A stretch of 38,173 bases of DNA from DASQEH01 sp038239485 (GCA_038239485.1 JBBSET010000038.1:1-38173); one strand, 5' to 3'; positions 8,303 to 15,769 are shown, counted from the first letter of the stretch. Numbers and translations are program-made. The notes: generated by a model not told the origin, from the letters alone.

Positions 8303-9561
8303 GGGCCGTGCGCTTCGACTCGATCGCCCGTGCGGTCGTCGACATCGGCCGCGGCAGGCCGGTCGTCGTCGTCGATGACGAGGACCGCGAGAACGAGGGT
8401 GACCTGATCTTCGCCGCCAGCATGGCGACACCAGACCTGGTCGCGTTCATGGTCCGCCACACCAGCGGGGTGGTGTGCGTGCCCATGGAGGGCCTCGCGC
8501 TCGACCGGTTGGCGATACCGCTGATGACCGCCCACAACACCGAGCGGATGCGGACGGCCTACACCGTCTCCGTCGATGCGAGGGTCGGGGTGACGACCGG
8601 CATCTCGGCCGCCGACCGGGCCACCACCATCAAGCTGCTCGCCGACCCTGCAGCCGAGACCTTCGACCTGGTCCAGCCCGGGCACGTGTTCCCGCTGCGC
8701 TACCGCGACGGCGGCGTGCTGGAGCGGGCCGGCCACACAGAGGCCGCTGTCGACCTGGCTCGGCTGGCCGGCCTGACCCCTGCCGGGGCGATCGCCGAGA
8801 TCGTCGCTGACGATGGTTCGATGATGCGGGCCCCGGCGCTTCGCGCGTTCGCCGACGAGCACGAGTTCGCCATGATCTCGATCGCCGACCTGATCCGGTA
8901 CCGGCGAGAGCGGGAGCGCCAGGTCCACCGCGTCGTCGAGGCTCGGCTGCCGACCGAGCATGGCACCTTCCGAGCCATCGGCTTCCGCAGCCTCGTCGAC
9001 GACTCCGAGCAGATCGCGCTGGTCTGTGGCGACATCGGGGACGGTCGCGATGTGCTCGTCCGGCTGCACTCGGAGTGCCTCACCGGCGACGTGCTCGGCT
9101 CGCGGCGGTGCGACTGCGGCGAGCAGCTTCGGACCGCCCTCGATACCGTCAGCGCTGAGGGGCGCGGCGTCGTCGTGTACCTGCGTGGCCACGAGGGACG
9201 CGGCATCGGGCTGCTGCAGAAGCTGATGGCGTACACCCTGCAGGACAGCGGTCACGACACCGTCGACGCCAACCTCCAGCTCGGGCTGCCCGCGGACGCC
9301 CGCGACTACGGCATCGGGGCGCAGATCCTCAGCGACCTCGGCGTGAGGTCGATCCGGCTGCTCACCAACAACCCGGCCAAGGCCGAGGCGCTGGAGGGAT
9401 ACGGCATCGCGGTCACCGAGCGGATCGGCATCCCTGTCGTCTCGAACGACGAGAACCGCCGCTACCTGACCACGAAACGGGACCGGATGGGCCACGACCT
9501 CGACCTGCTGTACGGCGGGGGGCTCGAGGTCCCGCTGGCCGCCCACGAGGGCACGGTCTGA
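8299..9561 (+). CDS. ribBA: Bifunctional DHBP synthase / GTP cyclohydrolase II
   Basis: Supplies both entry substrates of riboflavin synthesis. Of 420 residues, the N-terminal half (about 1-205) is 3,4-dihydroxy-2-butanone 4-phosphate synthase, with DDEDRENEGDLIFAA, RHTSGVVC and AGHTEAAVDLARLAG. The C-terminal half is GTP cyclohydrolase II, with the zinc site ECLTGDVLGSRRCDCGEQL, then RGHEGRGIGLLQKL, AYTLQDSGHDTVDAN and LLTNNPAKAEAL. The tyrosine in AYTLQD that separates true GCH II from formamide-producing relatives is retained. ATG 8299 overlaps the preceding stop (ATGA). The stop at 9559-9561 merges with the repeat unit that leads to ribH. Confidence 0.96.
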   Translation: MRAVRFDSIARAVVDIGRGRPVVVVDDEDRENEGDLIFAASMATPDLVAFMVRHTSGVVCVPMEGLALDRLAIPLMTAHNTERMRTAYTVSVDARVGVTTGISAADRATTIKLLADPAAETFDLVQPGHVFPLRYRDGGVLERAGHTEAAVDLARLAGLTPAGAIAEIVADDGSMMRAPALRAFADEHEFAMISIADLIRYRRERERQVHRVVEARLPTEHGTFRAIGFRSLVDDSEQIALVCGDIGDGRDVLVRLHSECLTGDVLGSRRCDCGEQLRTALDTVSAEGRGVVVYLRGHEGRGIGLLQKLMAYTLQDSGHDTVDANLQLGLPADARDYGIGAQILSDLGVRSIRLLTNNPAKAEALEGYGIAVTERIGIPVVSNDENRRYLTTKRDRMGHDLDLLYGGGLEVPLAAHEGTV

Positions 9562-9617
9562 TGAGCGCTGGTTTCCTCATGAGTGCAGCGGGCCCCATGA
9601 ATGGAGTGGCCTCATGA
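9561..9617 (+). other. Possible minicistron 1 in the ribBA-ribH junction (18 codons)
   Basis: ATG 9561 overlaps the ribBA stop (TGATG) and opens MSAGFLMSAAGPMNGVAS, ending at TGA 9615-9617. That stop overlaps ATG 9614 of the next mini-ORF as ATGA. Whether it is translated is unknown; its content is a by-product of the tandem repeat. It is recorded because its ends are fused to neighbours on both sides. Confidence 0.35.
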
Positions 9618-9634
9618 GTGGAGCGGCCTCATGA
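9614..9634 (+). other. Possible minicistron 2 in the ribBA-ribH junction (6 codons)
   Basis: ATG 9614 reads MSGAAS and stops at TGA 9632-9634, which overlaps the ribH ATG 9631 (ATGA). GGAG at 9603-9606 lies 7 bases upstream. Translation is unproven. Confidence 0.35.
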
Positions 9635-10116
9635 GCGGGGAGGGGCAGGCGCCGCTGCCGCCGCTCGACGCGAGCGGCCTCACTGTCGCAGTGGTGGCTT
9701 CGCAGTGGCATCAGCGGGTGATGGACGGCCTCCTCGCCGGTGCTGAGCGCGCCCGCGCCGACGCGAAGGTGACGTCCTGGCAGGTGGTGCGGGCGCCGGG
9801 GAGCTTCGAGCTGCCGGTGGTGTCGCTGGCACTCGCCCAGCTGGGGTGCGACGCCGTGGTCGCACTCGGGGTGGTGATCCGCGGCGGCACTCCGCACTTC
9901 GACTACGTCTGCCGAGCTGTCACCGACGGGCTCACCCGGGTGGCCCTCGACACCGGCACCGCGGTGGGCTTCGGGGTCCTGACGTGCGAGAACGACGCCC
10001 AGGCGCTGGCCCGAGCTGGGCTCCCCGGATCAGTCGAGGACAAGGGATACGAGGCTACCCATGCCGCCCTCAGCACGGCTCTGACCCTGCGGCGCGTCCG
10101 GCGGCTGAGCCCCTAG
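9631..10116 (+). CDS. ribH: 6,7-dimethyl-8-ribityllumazine synthase
   Basis: Condenses 5-amino-6-ribitylaminouracil with dihydroxybutanone phosphate; it normally assembles as a pentamer or icosahedral capsid. It has 161 residues. Signatures are VVASQWHQRVMDGLLAGA, RAPGSFELPVVSLALAQ, DAVVALGVVIRGGTPHFDYV (with the catalytic His), GFGVLTCEND and EDKGYEATHAAL. The phenylalanine or tyrosine usual in the ribityl loop is replaced by SQWH, which is common in actinobacteria. ATG 9631 was chosen because it is nearest to homology and has GGAG at 9620-9623 with 7-base spacing; an in-frame ATG at 9601 is less likely. It is the last gene of the rib operon. Confidence 0.94.
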   Translation: MSGEGQAPLPPLDASGLTVAVVASQWHQRVMDGLLAGAERARADAKVTSWQVVRAPGSFELPVVSLALAQLGCDAVVALGVVIRGGTPHFDYVCRAVTDGLTRVALDTGTAVGFGVLTCENDAQALARAGLPGSVEDKGYEATHAALSTALTLRRVRRLSP

Positions 10117-10246
10117 CCGCGCAGCCCCAGCCGCCCAGCCCCGCACGCGTCGAGCCAGCGACCGCCCGGCAGTATTCCTCCCGGCCGGCACGCGACGTCT
10201 CCGGAGCCCGGTGGCGAGCGGCAACCCCAACCGCGAGGATGGCCAG

Positions 10247-11284
10247 ATGGACTATCGACGACTCGGCCGCAGCGGTTGCTCGGTCTCGACCTTGGCGCTG
10301 GGCACGATGACCTTCGGAGCGGAGACCGACCAGCGAGGATCGCACACCCAGCTGGACACCTTCCTCGAGGCCGGCGGCAACCTCGTCGACACCGCGGACG
10401 TCTACTCCGCAGGGGAGTCCGAGCAGATCATCGGGCGCTGGCTCGCGTCGCGTCCGGTGGAGGTGCGCGAGTCGGTGGTCCTCGCGACCAAGGGCAGGTT
10501 CCCCATGGGCTCCGGGCCGAACGATGTCGGGTTGTCCCGGCGCCACCTCCAACAGGCCCTCGACGCGTCGCTCCGCCGGCTGCAGGTGGAGTATGTCGAC
10601 CTGTACCAGGTGCACGCCTGGGACCCGCTGACCCCGATCGAGGAGACGCTGGGTGCGCTGGACGACATGGTGCACGCCGGCAAGGTCCGCTACGTCGGGC
10701 TGTCCAACTTCACCGGCTGGCAGGTGCAGAAGGCGGTCGCGACCGCCCGCGAGCAGCGGTTCGAGGTCCCCGTCACCTTGCAGCCGCAGTACAACCTGCT
10801 CGTCCGCGAGATCGAGTGGGAGGTGGTTCCGTCGTGCCTCGACGCCGGTCTCGGCCTGCTGCCCTGGTCGCCGCTGGGCGGTGGCTGGCTGACGGGCAAG
10901 TACACGCGCGACGAGCGTCCGGCGGGAACCAGCCGCCTCGGTGAGAACCCCGAGCGTGGGATGGAGGCGTACACCGCCCGGTCGGCGAAGCGGCGCACCT
11001 GGGACGTCGTCGAGGCCGTCGAGAAGGTCGCCGCGGCGAGGGACGCGACGATGGCGCAGATCGCCTTGGCCTGGCTGGTCGACCGGCCGGCCGTCACGTC
11101 GGTGATCCTCGGCGCGCGCACCACCGAGCAGCTGGAAGCCAACCTGGCCGCGGCCGGCCTGCACCTGAGCGCCGACGAGGTCGCGGTGCTCGACGAGGCG
11201 AGCGACCCGTCGGTGGCCGACTACCCGTATGGCGGCCCGGGGCAGGAGCAGCGCAGTCGGGTCATCCATGGTGGCCGAGGGTGA
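10247..11284 (+). CDS. Aldo/keto reductase
   Basis: An NADPH-dependent oxidoreductase of the aldo/keto reductase superfamily, 345 residues, cytoplasmic TIM barrel. It begins MDYRRLGRSGCSVSTLALGTM. The catalytic tetrad is visible: Asp and Tyr in LVDTADVYSAGESEQIIG, Lys in LATKGRF and His in YQVHAWDP. The cofactor end reads VTSVILGARTTEQLEANL, as in the Tas/YdhF-like branch. The physiological substrate cannot be told. ATG 10247 has GAGGA at 10234-10238; the frame is open to 10211 without similarity. The stop overlaps the next gene as GTGA, so the two oxidoreductases are probably co-translated. The 130 bases upstream of it hold no gene and no clear terminator. Confidence 0.9.
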   Translation: MDYRRLGRSGCSVSTLALGTMTFGAETDQRGSHTQLDTFLEAGGNLVDTADVYSAGESEQIIGRWLASRPVEVRESVVLATKGRFPMGSGPNDVGLSRRHLQQALDASLRRLQVEYVDLYQVHAWDPLTPIEETLGALDDMVHAGKVRYVGLSNFTGWQVQKAVATAREQRFEVPVTLQPQYNLLVREIEWEVVPSCLDAGLGLLPWSPLGGGWLTGKYTRDERPAGTSRLGENPERGMEAYTARSAKRRTWDVVEAVEKVAAARDATMAQIALAWLVDRPAVTSVILGARTTEQLEANLAAAGLHLSADEVAVLDEASDPSVADYPYGGPGQEQRSRVIHGGRG

Positions 11285-12279
11285 CCTCCGCGAGTCTCAG
11301 AGTCCTGTTCATCGGCGGAAGTGGCGTGATCAGCTCCGCCTGCTCCCGTGTTGCGGTCGAGGCCGGGATCGACCTGTCGGTCCTCAACCGCGGCCGAACC
11401 AGCACGCGCCCGCTCCCGGTGGAGGTGAAGGCGCTGTCGGCCGATATCCACGACCGGCGGGCCGTCGAGGAGGCGTTGCGCGGTGAGGACTTCGACGTGG
11501 TCGTCGACTGGCTCGCCTTCACACCGGACCAGGTGAAGGCCGACGTCGAGCTGTTCGCAGGAAGGGTCCGGCAGTACGTCTTCATCAGCTCGGCGTCGGC
11601 GTACCAGACCCCGCCGGGCCGGATGCCGGTCGTCGAGTCCACCCCGCTGCGCAACCCGCACCTGCAGTACTCACGCGACAAGATCGCCTGCGAGGACCTG
11701 CTGACCGCGGCCTACCGGGACGACGGGTTCCCGATGACCGTCGTCCGGCCGTCGCACACGTACGACCAGACGTCGGTGCCGCTCCGGGGCGGCTGGACGG
11801 CGGTCGACCGGATGAGGCGTGGCAAGGAGGTCGTCGTCCACGGCGACGGGACGTCGCTCTGGACGCTGACCCATCATCTGGACTTCGCCCGCGGCTTCGT
11901 CCCGCTGCTGGGCAACCCGCGGACCATCGGGGAGGCCTTCCACATCACGTCCGACGACGCGCTGAGCTGGAACGCGATCGCTCAGACCCTCGCAGCGGCG
12001 GCGGGTGCCGAGGCACGGATCGTGCACGTCACCTCCGACGCCATCGCCGCCGCCGACCCCGGCTGGGGTGCGGGACTGCTGGGAGACAAGGCGCACACGA
12101 TGATCTTCGACAACGCCAAGCTCCGTCGTGTAGCACCCGGCTACGTCGCCACGATCCCGTTCGAGCAGGGGGCGCGTGAGATCGTCGGCTGGCACGACGC
12201 GGACCCGTCCCGCCAGCAGGTCGACGCCGACCTCGACGCCCTGATGGACAAGCTGGTCGACGCGCACCGGTCCGGCTGA
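11281..12279 (+). CDS. NAD(P)-dependent epimerase/reductase, extended SDR
   Basis: A Rossmann-fold protein of 332 residues in the extended or atypical short-chain dehydrogenase group. The nucleotide-binding motif is LFIGGSGVISSACSR near the N terminus, and VLNRGRT follows. The active-site type YxxxK motif is YSRDK. The middle section VVRPSHTYDQTSVPLRGGW resembles sugar-nucleotide epimerase-like reductases (CSP41-type). Substrate is unknown. GTG 11281 overlaps the aldo/keto reductase stop. The two may act in one carbonyl or sugar reduction path, which is inference from coupling. Confidence 0.82.
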   Translation: MTSASLRVLFIGGSGVISSACSRVAVEAGIDLSVLNRGRTSTRPLPVEVKALSADIHDRRAVEEALRGEDFDVVVDWLAFTPDQVKADVELFAGRVRQYVFISSASAYQTPPGRMPVVESTPLRNPHLQYSRDKIACEDLLTAAYRDDGFPMTVVRPSHTYDQTSVPLRGGWTAVDRMRRGKEVVVHGDGTSLWTLTHHLDFARGFVPLLGNPRTIGEAFHITSDDALSWNAIAQTLAAAAGAEARIVHVTSDAIAAADPGWGAGLLGDKAHTMIFDNAKLRRVAPGYVATIPFEQGAREIVGWHDADPSRQQVDADLDALMDKLVDAHRSG

Positions 12280-12310
12280 CGGCGCCCGGGCCATTAGGCT
12301 GGGGGACCTG

Positions 12311-12574
12311 ATGAAGACCTTCGACGACCTGTTCGCTGAGCTGACCCGCAAGGTCGCCGAGCGCGACACCGGGTCCGGTACGGTGGCAGCCGTCGAGGCC
12401 GGGGTGCATACCATCGGCAAGAAGCTCGTCGAGGAAGCTGCTGAGTCCTGGATGGCGGCCGAGCACGAGACGCCCGAGCGGGCCGCCGAGGAGCTCAGCC
12501 AGCTGCTGTACCACGCGCAGGTGATGATGTTGGCGTGTGGACTCACCCTCGACGACGTCTACGCGCACCTGTAA
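12311..12574 (+). CDS. hisE: Phosphoribosyl-ATP pyrophosphatase
   Basis: Second step of histidine synthesis: hydrolysis of phosphoribosyl-ATP to phosphoribosyl-AMP. It is 87 residues, the normal size of stand-alone HisE. It begins MKTFDDLFAELTRKVAERD and contains KKLVEEAAESWMAAEHE and EELSQLLYHAQVMM, the acidic helices that bind metal in the MazG-like fold. A GGGGGA stretch lies just upstream of the ATG as SD, and TAGGCT (12295-12300) could be a -10 element. It stands directly before hisG, the standard actinobacterial arrangement, apart from the main his operon. Confidence 0.93.
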   Translation: MKTFDDLFAELTRKVAERDTGSGTVAAVEAGVHTIGKKLVEEAAESWMAAEHETPERAAEELSQLLYHAQVMMLACGLTLDDVYAHL

Positions 12575-12628
12575 CCGACCAGCCGCTCACCCGGACCACT
12601 CCCGACAGCCATATCGAGGCTCACCGTC

Positions 12629-13474
12629 ATGCTCAGGATCGCCGTACCCAACAAGGGCTCGCTCGCCGACGCCTCCGCAGCGATCCTGCGCGAGGCGGGG
12701 TACCGGCAACGCCACGACCACCGGGACCTGGTGATGAGCGACCCGGCCAATGGCGCGGAGTTCTTCTACCTCCGGCCCCGCGACATCGCGGTGTACGTCG
12801 GAGAGGGGACCCTCGACCTCGGGTTGACCGGTCGTGACCTGGTTCTCGACTCCCGCGCCTCGGTCACCGAACGTCTCACCCTCGGGTACGGCGAGTCACG
12901 GTTCTTCTTCGCGGGTCCGATCGGCGGGATCTCCACCGTCGAGGAGCTCGAGGGCCGCCGGGTGGCCACATCGTACGCCGGACTGCTGGAGGACTTCCTC
13001 AAGGAGCGCTCGGTGAGCGCCCATGTGGTCCGTCTCGACGGCGCGGTCGAGTCGGCAGTCCGGCTCGGGGTCGCCGACGTGATCGCCGACGTGGTGGAGA
13101 CGGGCAACACCCTGCGCCAAGCGGGGCTGGAGATCTTCGGGGACCCGATCCTGTCGTCGGAGGCGGTCCTGGTGAGCCGGCACGGCGCGGTGGACCCTGC
13201 CGGGCTCGACATCTTCGTCCGGCGCCTGAAGGGGGTGCTCGTCGCCCGCAGCTACGTGATGATGGACTACGACATCCGGGTCGAGCAGGTCGAGGGAGCA
13301 TGTGCACTGACGCCGGGAATCGAGTCGCCGACGGTGTCGCCGCTGCACCGCGAGGGTTGGGTCGCTGTTCGCTCGATGGTGCCGCGCGACGACGCGCAAG
13401 GCGTGATGGACGCGCTCTACGACCTCGGCGCCCGCGGAATCCTGGTCACGAACATCCACGCCTGCCGGCTGTGA
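12629..13474 (+). CDS. hisG: ATP phosphoribosyltransferase, long form
   Basis: Joins ATP and PRPP, the committed and feedback-inhibited step of histidine synthesis. The 281 residues match the long form with a C-terminal regulatory domain that binds histidine, so no HisZ is needed. It begins MLRIAVPNKGSLADASAAIL, contains DLGLTGRDLVLDSRA, the PRPP-binding region ADVIADVVETGNTLRQAGL, and the C-terminal ESPTVSPLHREGWVAV and ARGILVTNIHACRL. GAGG (12616-12619) precedes the ATG. Its stop forms GTGA with the first unit of a tandem repeat. Confidence 0.95.
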   Translation: MLRIAVPNKGSLADASAAILREAGYRQRHDHRDLVMSDPANGAEFFYLRPRDIAVYVGEGTLDLGLTGRDLVLDSRASVTERLTLGYGESRFFFAGPIGGISTVEELEGRRVATSYAGLLEDFLKERSVSAHVVRLDGAVESAVRLGVADVIADVVETGNTLRQAGLEIFGDPILSSEAVLVSRHGAVDPAGLDIFVRRLKGVLVARSYVMMDYDIRVEQVEGACALTPGIESPTVSPLHREGWVAVRSMVPRDDAQGVMDALYDLGARGILVTNIHACRL

Positions 13475-13557
13475 ACCCGATGCCCGGCAGTGTGAACCCG
13501 ATGCCCGACAGAGTGACGACCGCGCCCGACAAGGTGACGCTGTGCACGACAAGGTGA
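13471..13557 (+). other. Possible minicistron 1 in the hisG-PH junction (28 codons)
   Basis: GTG 13471 overlaps the hisG stop (GTGA) and reads through VNPMPGSVNPMPDRVTTAPD and seven more triplets to TGA 13555-13557, which overlaps GTG 13554. Translation is unproven and the peptide looks like repeat by-product. Confidence 0.35.
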
Positions 13558-13577
13558 CGCTGTGCCCGACAAGGTGA
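13554..13577 (+). other. Possible minicistron 2 in the hisG-PH junction (7 codons)
   Basis: GTG 13554 reads VTLCPTR and stops at TGA 13575-13577, overlapping GTG 13574, an in-frame start option of the PH-domain gene. An in-frame GTG at 13542 with AGGTGA upstream would lengthen it by four codons. Translation is unproven. Confidence 0.35.
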
Positions 13578-14026
13578 CGCTGCCACGGCGGTACCGTCCG
13601 CTCGGGGCGCGGATGGCCGCCGGGGTCGCCGCGTTCGTCCTGATCGCCTCGATCGGCTTCGTCTGGGTGATGCTGCCGGCCGACGCGCGCGCCACGTTCG
13701 GGCTGAGTGAGCGGCTCACCCTCCTCGTCGTGTTCGGAGCGGCAGTGGCTGCGCTCAACGCCCTGTTCCGGACCTCGGCGACGGCCGACGAGGAGGGGCT
13801 CACCGTCAAGAACGGCTACAAGCGGCACCGGTACGAGTGGCCGGAGGTCGTCCAGATCTCGCTCAGCGTCAACCGGCCCTGGGCGCTCCTCGACCTCGCC
13901 GACGGCGAGACCCTGTCCATCCTCGCCATCCAGATCTCCGATGGCGACCGTGCCGTCCGGGCCACCCGGGAGCTCGCGGCGGTGATCGCGCAGCACTCGC
14001 CGCCCGATCCCGAGCCGGGTGGTTGA
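13562..14026 (+). CDS. Small membrane protein with PH-like domain
   Basis: A 154-residue protein with two hydrophobic segments near the N terminus (about 18-40, MAAGVAAFVLIASIGFVWVM, and about 55-72, LTLLVVFGAAVAALNALF). A soluble PH-like (bacterial PH, DUF2581-type) domain follows, with EEGLTVKNGYKRHRYEWPEV and LDLADGETLSILAIQ. A PH-domain membrane protein right after hisG is a conserved neighbour in many actinobacteria; its function is not known to me. GTG 13562 has AGGTGA at 13552-13557; GTG 13574 is an alternative start, 150 residues. The C terminus is proline-rich and acidic. Confidence 0.82.
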   Translation: MPDKVTLPRRYRPLGARMAAGVAAFVLIASIGFVWVMLPADARATFGLSERLTLLVVFGAAVAALNALFRTSATADEEGLTVKNGYKRHRYEWPEVVQISLSVNRPWALLDLADGETLSILAIQISDGDRAVRATRELAAVIAQHSPPDPEPGG

Positions 14027-14043
14027 ACCACGTCCCGGCGGCT

Positions 14044-14062
14044 GTGCCGTCTCAGGCGGCAC
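14044..14062 (+). terminator. Possible weak terminator hairpin after the PH-domain gene
   Basis: GTGCCG (14044-14049) and CGGCAC (14057-14062) form a 6-bp stem with a 7-base loop, 18 bases after the stop. There is no T-run, so termination by this hairpin is uncertain. Confidence 0.35.
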
Positions 14063-14174
14063 GGACCAGGCTCACCCCCCGGACATCGGGACAACGTCCT
14101 ATCTGCGCTCCCAGGGGATCGGCGTGCCTGAGGCTCCCCGATCCTTACGGTGGATATGTCTGTACTCTGTGTGA

Positions 14175-14202
14175 TTGATACGCTACCCTGAGTAGGTAGT
14201 AC
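14175..14202 (+). promoter_or_regulatory. Candidate promoter upstream of the HEAT-repeat gene
   Basis: TTGATA (14175-14180, five of six -35 consensus bases) is followed after 16 bases by TAGTAC (14197-14202), a poor -10. CTACC (14183-14187) and GGTAG (14195-14199) form an inverted repeat within the spacer and could be an operator. Transcription would begin at the base of the hairpin at 14209-14252. Confidence 0.35.
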
Positions 14203-14208
14203 CCTTGC

Positions 14209-14252
14209 CTCCCGCTGGCGTCGGTTAAGGGGTTGGTCGACGCGAGCGGGAG
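14209..14252 (+). other. Long stable hairpin in the 14027-14287 intergenic region
   Basis: CTCCCGCT (14209-14216) pairs with AGCGGGAG (14245-14252), then one G-G mismatch, then GCGTCG (14218-14223) with CGACGC (14238-14243), around a 14-base loop. It is followed by a second perfect 7-bp inverted repeat (GGCACCC at 14261-14267, GGGTGCC at 14270-14276) just before the next gene. It may be a structured 5' leader or a small RNA; no family is recognised. Confidence 0.6.
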
Positions 14253-14287
14253 CCGCATCCGGCACCCCCGGGTGCCACGATGGGGCC

Positions 14288-14872
14288 ATGCCTGGCGCTG
14301 AGTTGTCCACCCCGGCCGACCTCACTGCGCGGCCGGCCGTGCTGGTCGGACAGCTCGAGCAGGCCATCGGGACGAGGGCTGCCGCAGAGCTGTGCGCCGA
14401 CCTCCTGGCGGGGGCGGGGGCGCAGACCGAGCCTTACGCAGCGGCGCTGCCCTATCTCGCCGGTCGGTCCGGCGTGGCCTTCGCCGCCGGCGATTGGTCC
14501 GAGGCCGACTACTGGCCCCGGGTCTGGGGCGCGCGGGGACTGCGCTACGTATGGGTCGACGACGTCGCGCCCGCGGTGTTGGCGGGTCTTGGCGACACGA
14601 GCTGGCGGGTTGCCGAGATGTGCGTCAAGGTCGCCGGCCAGCGGGGGATCGGCGCGGCGGGTGAGGCGGCGGCGATCCTCGCCGACCACGACCTGCCGCG
14701 GGTTCGCGAGGCAGCCGTACGAGCCCTGGGCGATATCGGCGACACCGAACACGTGAACGTCGTCCGTGACGCCCGCGTCGACACCAACCCGGCGGTACGA
14801 CGGGCCGCGGCCCGGGCGCTGTCGGTGATGGTGGCCCGCCTCGACATCGTCGACGGGGTGGACCAGACCTGA
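14288..14872 (+). CDS. HEAT-repeat domain protein
   Basis: A 194-residue soluble protein of unknown function. The second half has helical repeats typical of HEAT/PBS lyase-like proteins: WRVAEMCVKVAGQRGIG, LPRVREAAVRALGDIGD and NPAVRRAAARALSVMVARLD. The N-terminal half (PAVLVGQLEQAIGTRAAAEL) is not recognised. HEAT repeats usually serve protein-protein contacts. The upstream region holds a long hairpin and a palindrome. Its TGA abuts the stop of the opposing aldose epimerase gene with no gap and no terminator between. Confidence 0.75.
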   Translation: MPGAELSTPADLTARPAVLVGQLEQAIGTRAAAELCADLLAGAGAQTEPYAAALPYLAGRSGVAFAAGDWSEADYWPRVWGARGLRYVWVDDVAPAVLAGLGDTSWRVAEMCVKVAGQRGIGAAGEAAAILADHDLPRVREAAVRALGDIGDTEHVNVVRDARVDTNPAVRRAAARALSVMVARLDIVDGVDQT

Positions 14873-15769
14873 TCAGGCGATGGTGAAGCCGGCCACGTGC
14901 GACTGGTCGGGCTCCAGGACGACCAGGTCGGTGCCGGTCCGGAAAGCGTTCGGCGGGCATGTCATCGGCTCGACCGCGAGCGCCTCACGAGCCCGGGTCG
15001 GCAGATTGTCGCCGCTGAAGATCTGCAGCCATCGGTAGGCTGGGTCGGCCGTCAGGCTCGCGACCCGGTTCGTTCCCGGGTCCCGCAGCGTCACGGTGGT
15101 CGGGGGGTCCCCGTCGGGTAGGCCGCCGAAGGCGTGGTCGAAGGTGGTAGCGCCGATCAGCCGCGGCTGCCGGAAGTCGTACGGACCGTCCGCGACGCTG
15201 ACAGCGGGCTGGGGGATGCCGCGCTCGTCGGCGTCACTGCGCGTCGATGCCGGCATCGTCAGCTCACATCCGTCCAGGCGCCGCCCGACCGTGAGGTACG
15301 GGTGGGCCCCATGGCCGTACGGGGCCGGCTTGGCGCCGATGTTGCGAGCCGAGATGTCCACGCGTAGCCCGTGCTCGGTCAGGCCGTAGGCGACGGACAG
15401 ATCGAGGGCGAATGGGTAGCCTGGCTGCGGCGGCAACCGGTAGATCCAGGTGGCATACCCAAGGGACCGCACGGCCAGCCGCCAGTTGACCCAGCGCGTC
15501 AACCCGTGGATCGCATTGCGGACCTTGGCCTCGCTCAACGGAAGCTGGTAGGCGCCGCCGTCGAAAACGTAGGCGCCGTCCTCGATCCGGTTCGGCCAGG
15601 GGATCAGCAGCTGGCCACGGCCCGAGGTCGCCATCTCCTCGGGGTCGTAGCCGGCGACGACGTCTTGTCCGTCCTTGCGCAGCGAACGCAACCCACCGCC
15701 CACCTCGACCACCTCGGCCTCATAAGGACCGCTGCGCAACACGACTGCCTGACCCGAGGGAGCTACCAC
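14873..15769 (-). CDS. Aldose 1-epimerase family protein
   Basis: A galactose-mutarotase-like beta-sandwich protein, 298 residues from the chosen start. Visible family landmarks are VVEVGGGLRSLRKDG, IPWPNRIEDGAYVFDG, AIHGL (catalytic-site His region), PYGHGAHPYLTVG, TTFDHAFGGL and the conserved tail LAVEPMTCPPNAFRTG with the catalytic Glu. It should interconvert anomers of a hexose; the sugar is not known. The frame extends to 15820 (MAERTCRC), but similarity starts at VVAPSGQAVVLRSG, so GTG at 15769 is preferred, with GAGAG about 10 bases upstream. It is convergent with the HEAT gene. Confidence 0.85.
   Translation of the reverse strand: MVAPSGQAVVLRSGPYEAEVVEVGGGLRSLRKDGQDVVAGYDPEEMATSGRGQLLIPWPNRIEDGAYVFDGGAYQLPLSEAKVRNAIHGLTRWVNWRLAVRSLGYATWIYRLPPQPGYPFALDLSVAYGLTEHGLRVDISARNIGAKPAPYGHGAHPYLTVGRRLDGCELTMPASTRSDADERGIPQPAVSVADGPYDFRQPRLIGATTFDHAFGGLPDGDPPTTVTLRDPGTNRVASLTADPAYRWLQIFSGDNLPTRAREALAVEPMTCPPNAFRTGTDLVVLEPDQSHVAGFTIA

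Larger units (their letters stand above)
9561..9636 (+). repeat. Tandem repeat of start-codon units between ribBA and ribH
   Basis: Five units beginning ATGA are phased at 9561, 9579, 9597, 9614 and 9631 (spacing 18, 18, 17, 17), with consensus close to ATGAGTGSAGYGGCCTC. The last unit provides the ribH start. Units three and four carry GGAG about 7 bases before the next ATG, so each can act as SD plus start. The pattern looks like slipped-strand expansion of a translation start. Confidence 0.85.
13471..13579 (+). repeat. Tandem repeat of GTGA units between hisG and the PH-domain gene
   Basis: Six units begin GTGA at 13471, 13492, 13513, 13534, 13554 and 13574 (spacing 21, 21, 21, 20, 20). 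The first two share GTGAACCCGATGCCCGRCAG; the last three share AAGGTGACGCTG with YGCMCGAC spacers. Each later unit has AGGTGA, a six-base match to the extended SD consensus, and contains its own overlapping stop and start. It appears to be slipped-strand expansion of the gene start, whose first codons (GTG ACG CTG) are repeated. Confidence 0.85.

Noticed and set aside
9561..9636. A CRISPR-like or protein-binding array explanation for the ribBA-ribH repeats
   Set aside because: Units are contiguous without spacers and are defined by start/stop codons and SD sites, so translation or slippage explains them better.
13837..14178. A 113-codon frame extending beyond the PH-domain gene into the gap
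   Set aside because: Its first half is out of frame inside the PH-domain gene and the rest has no family features.
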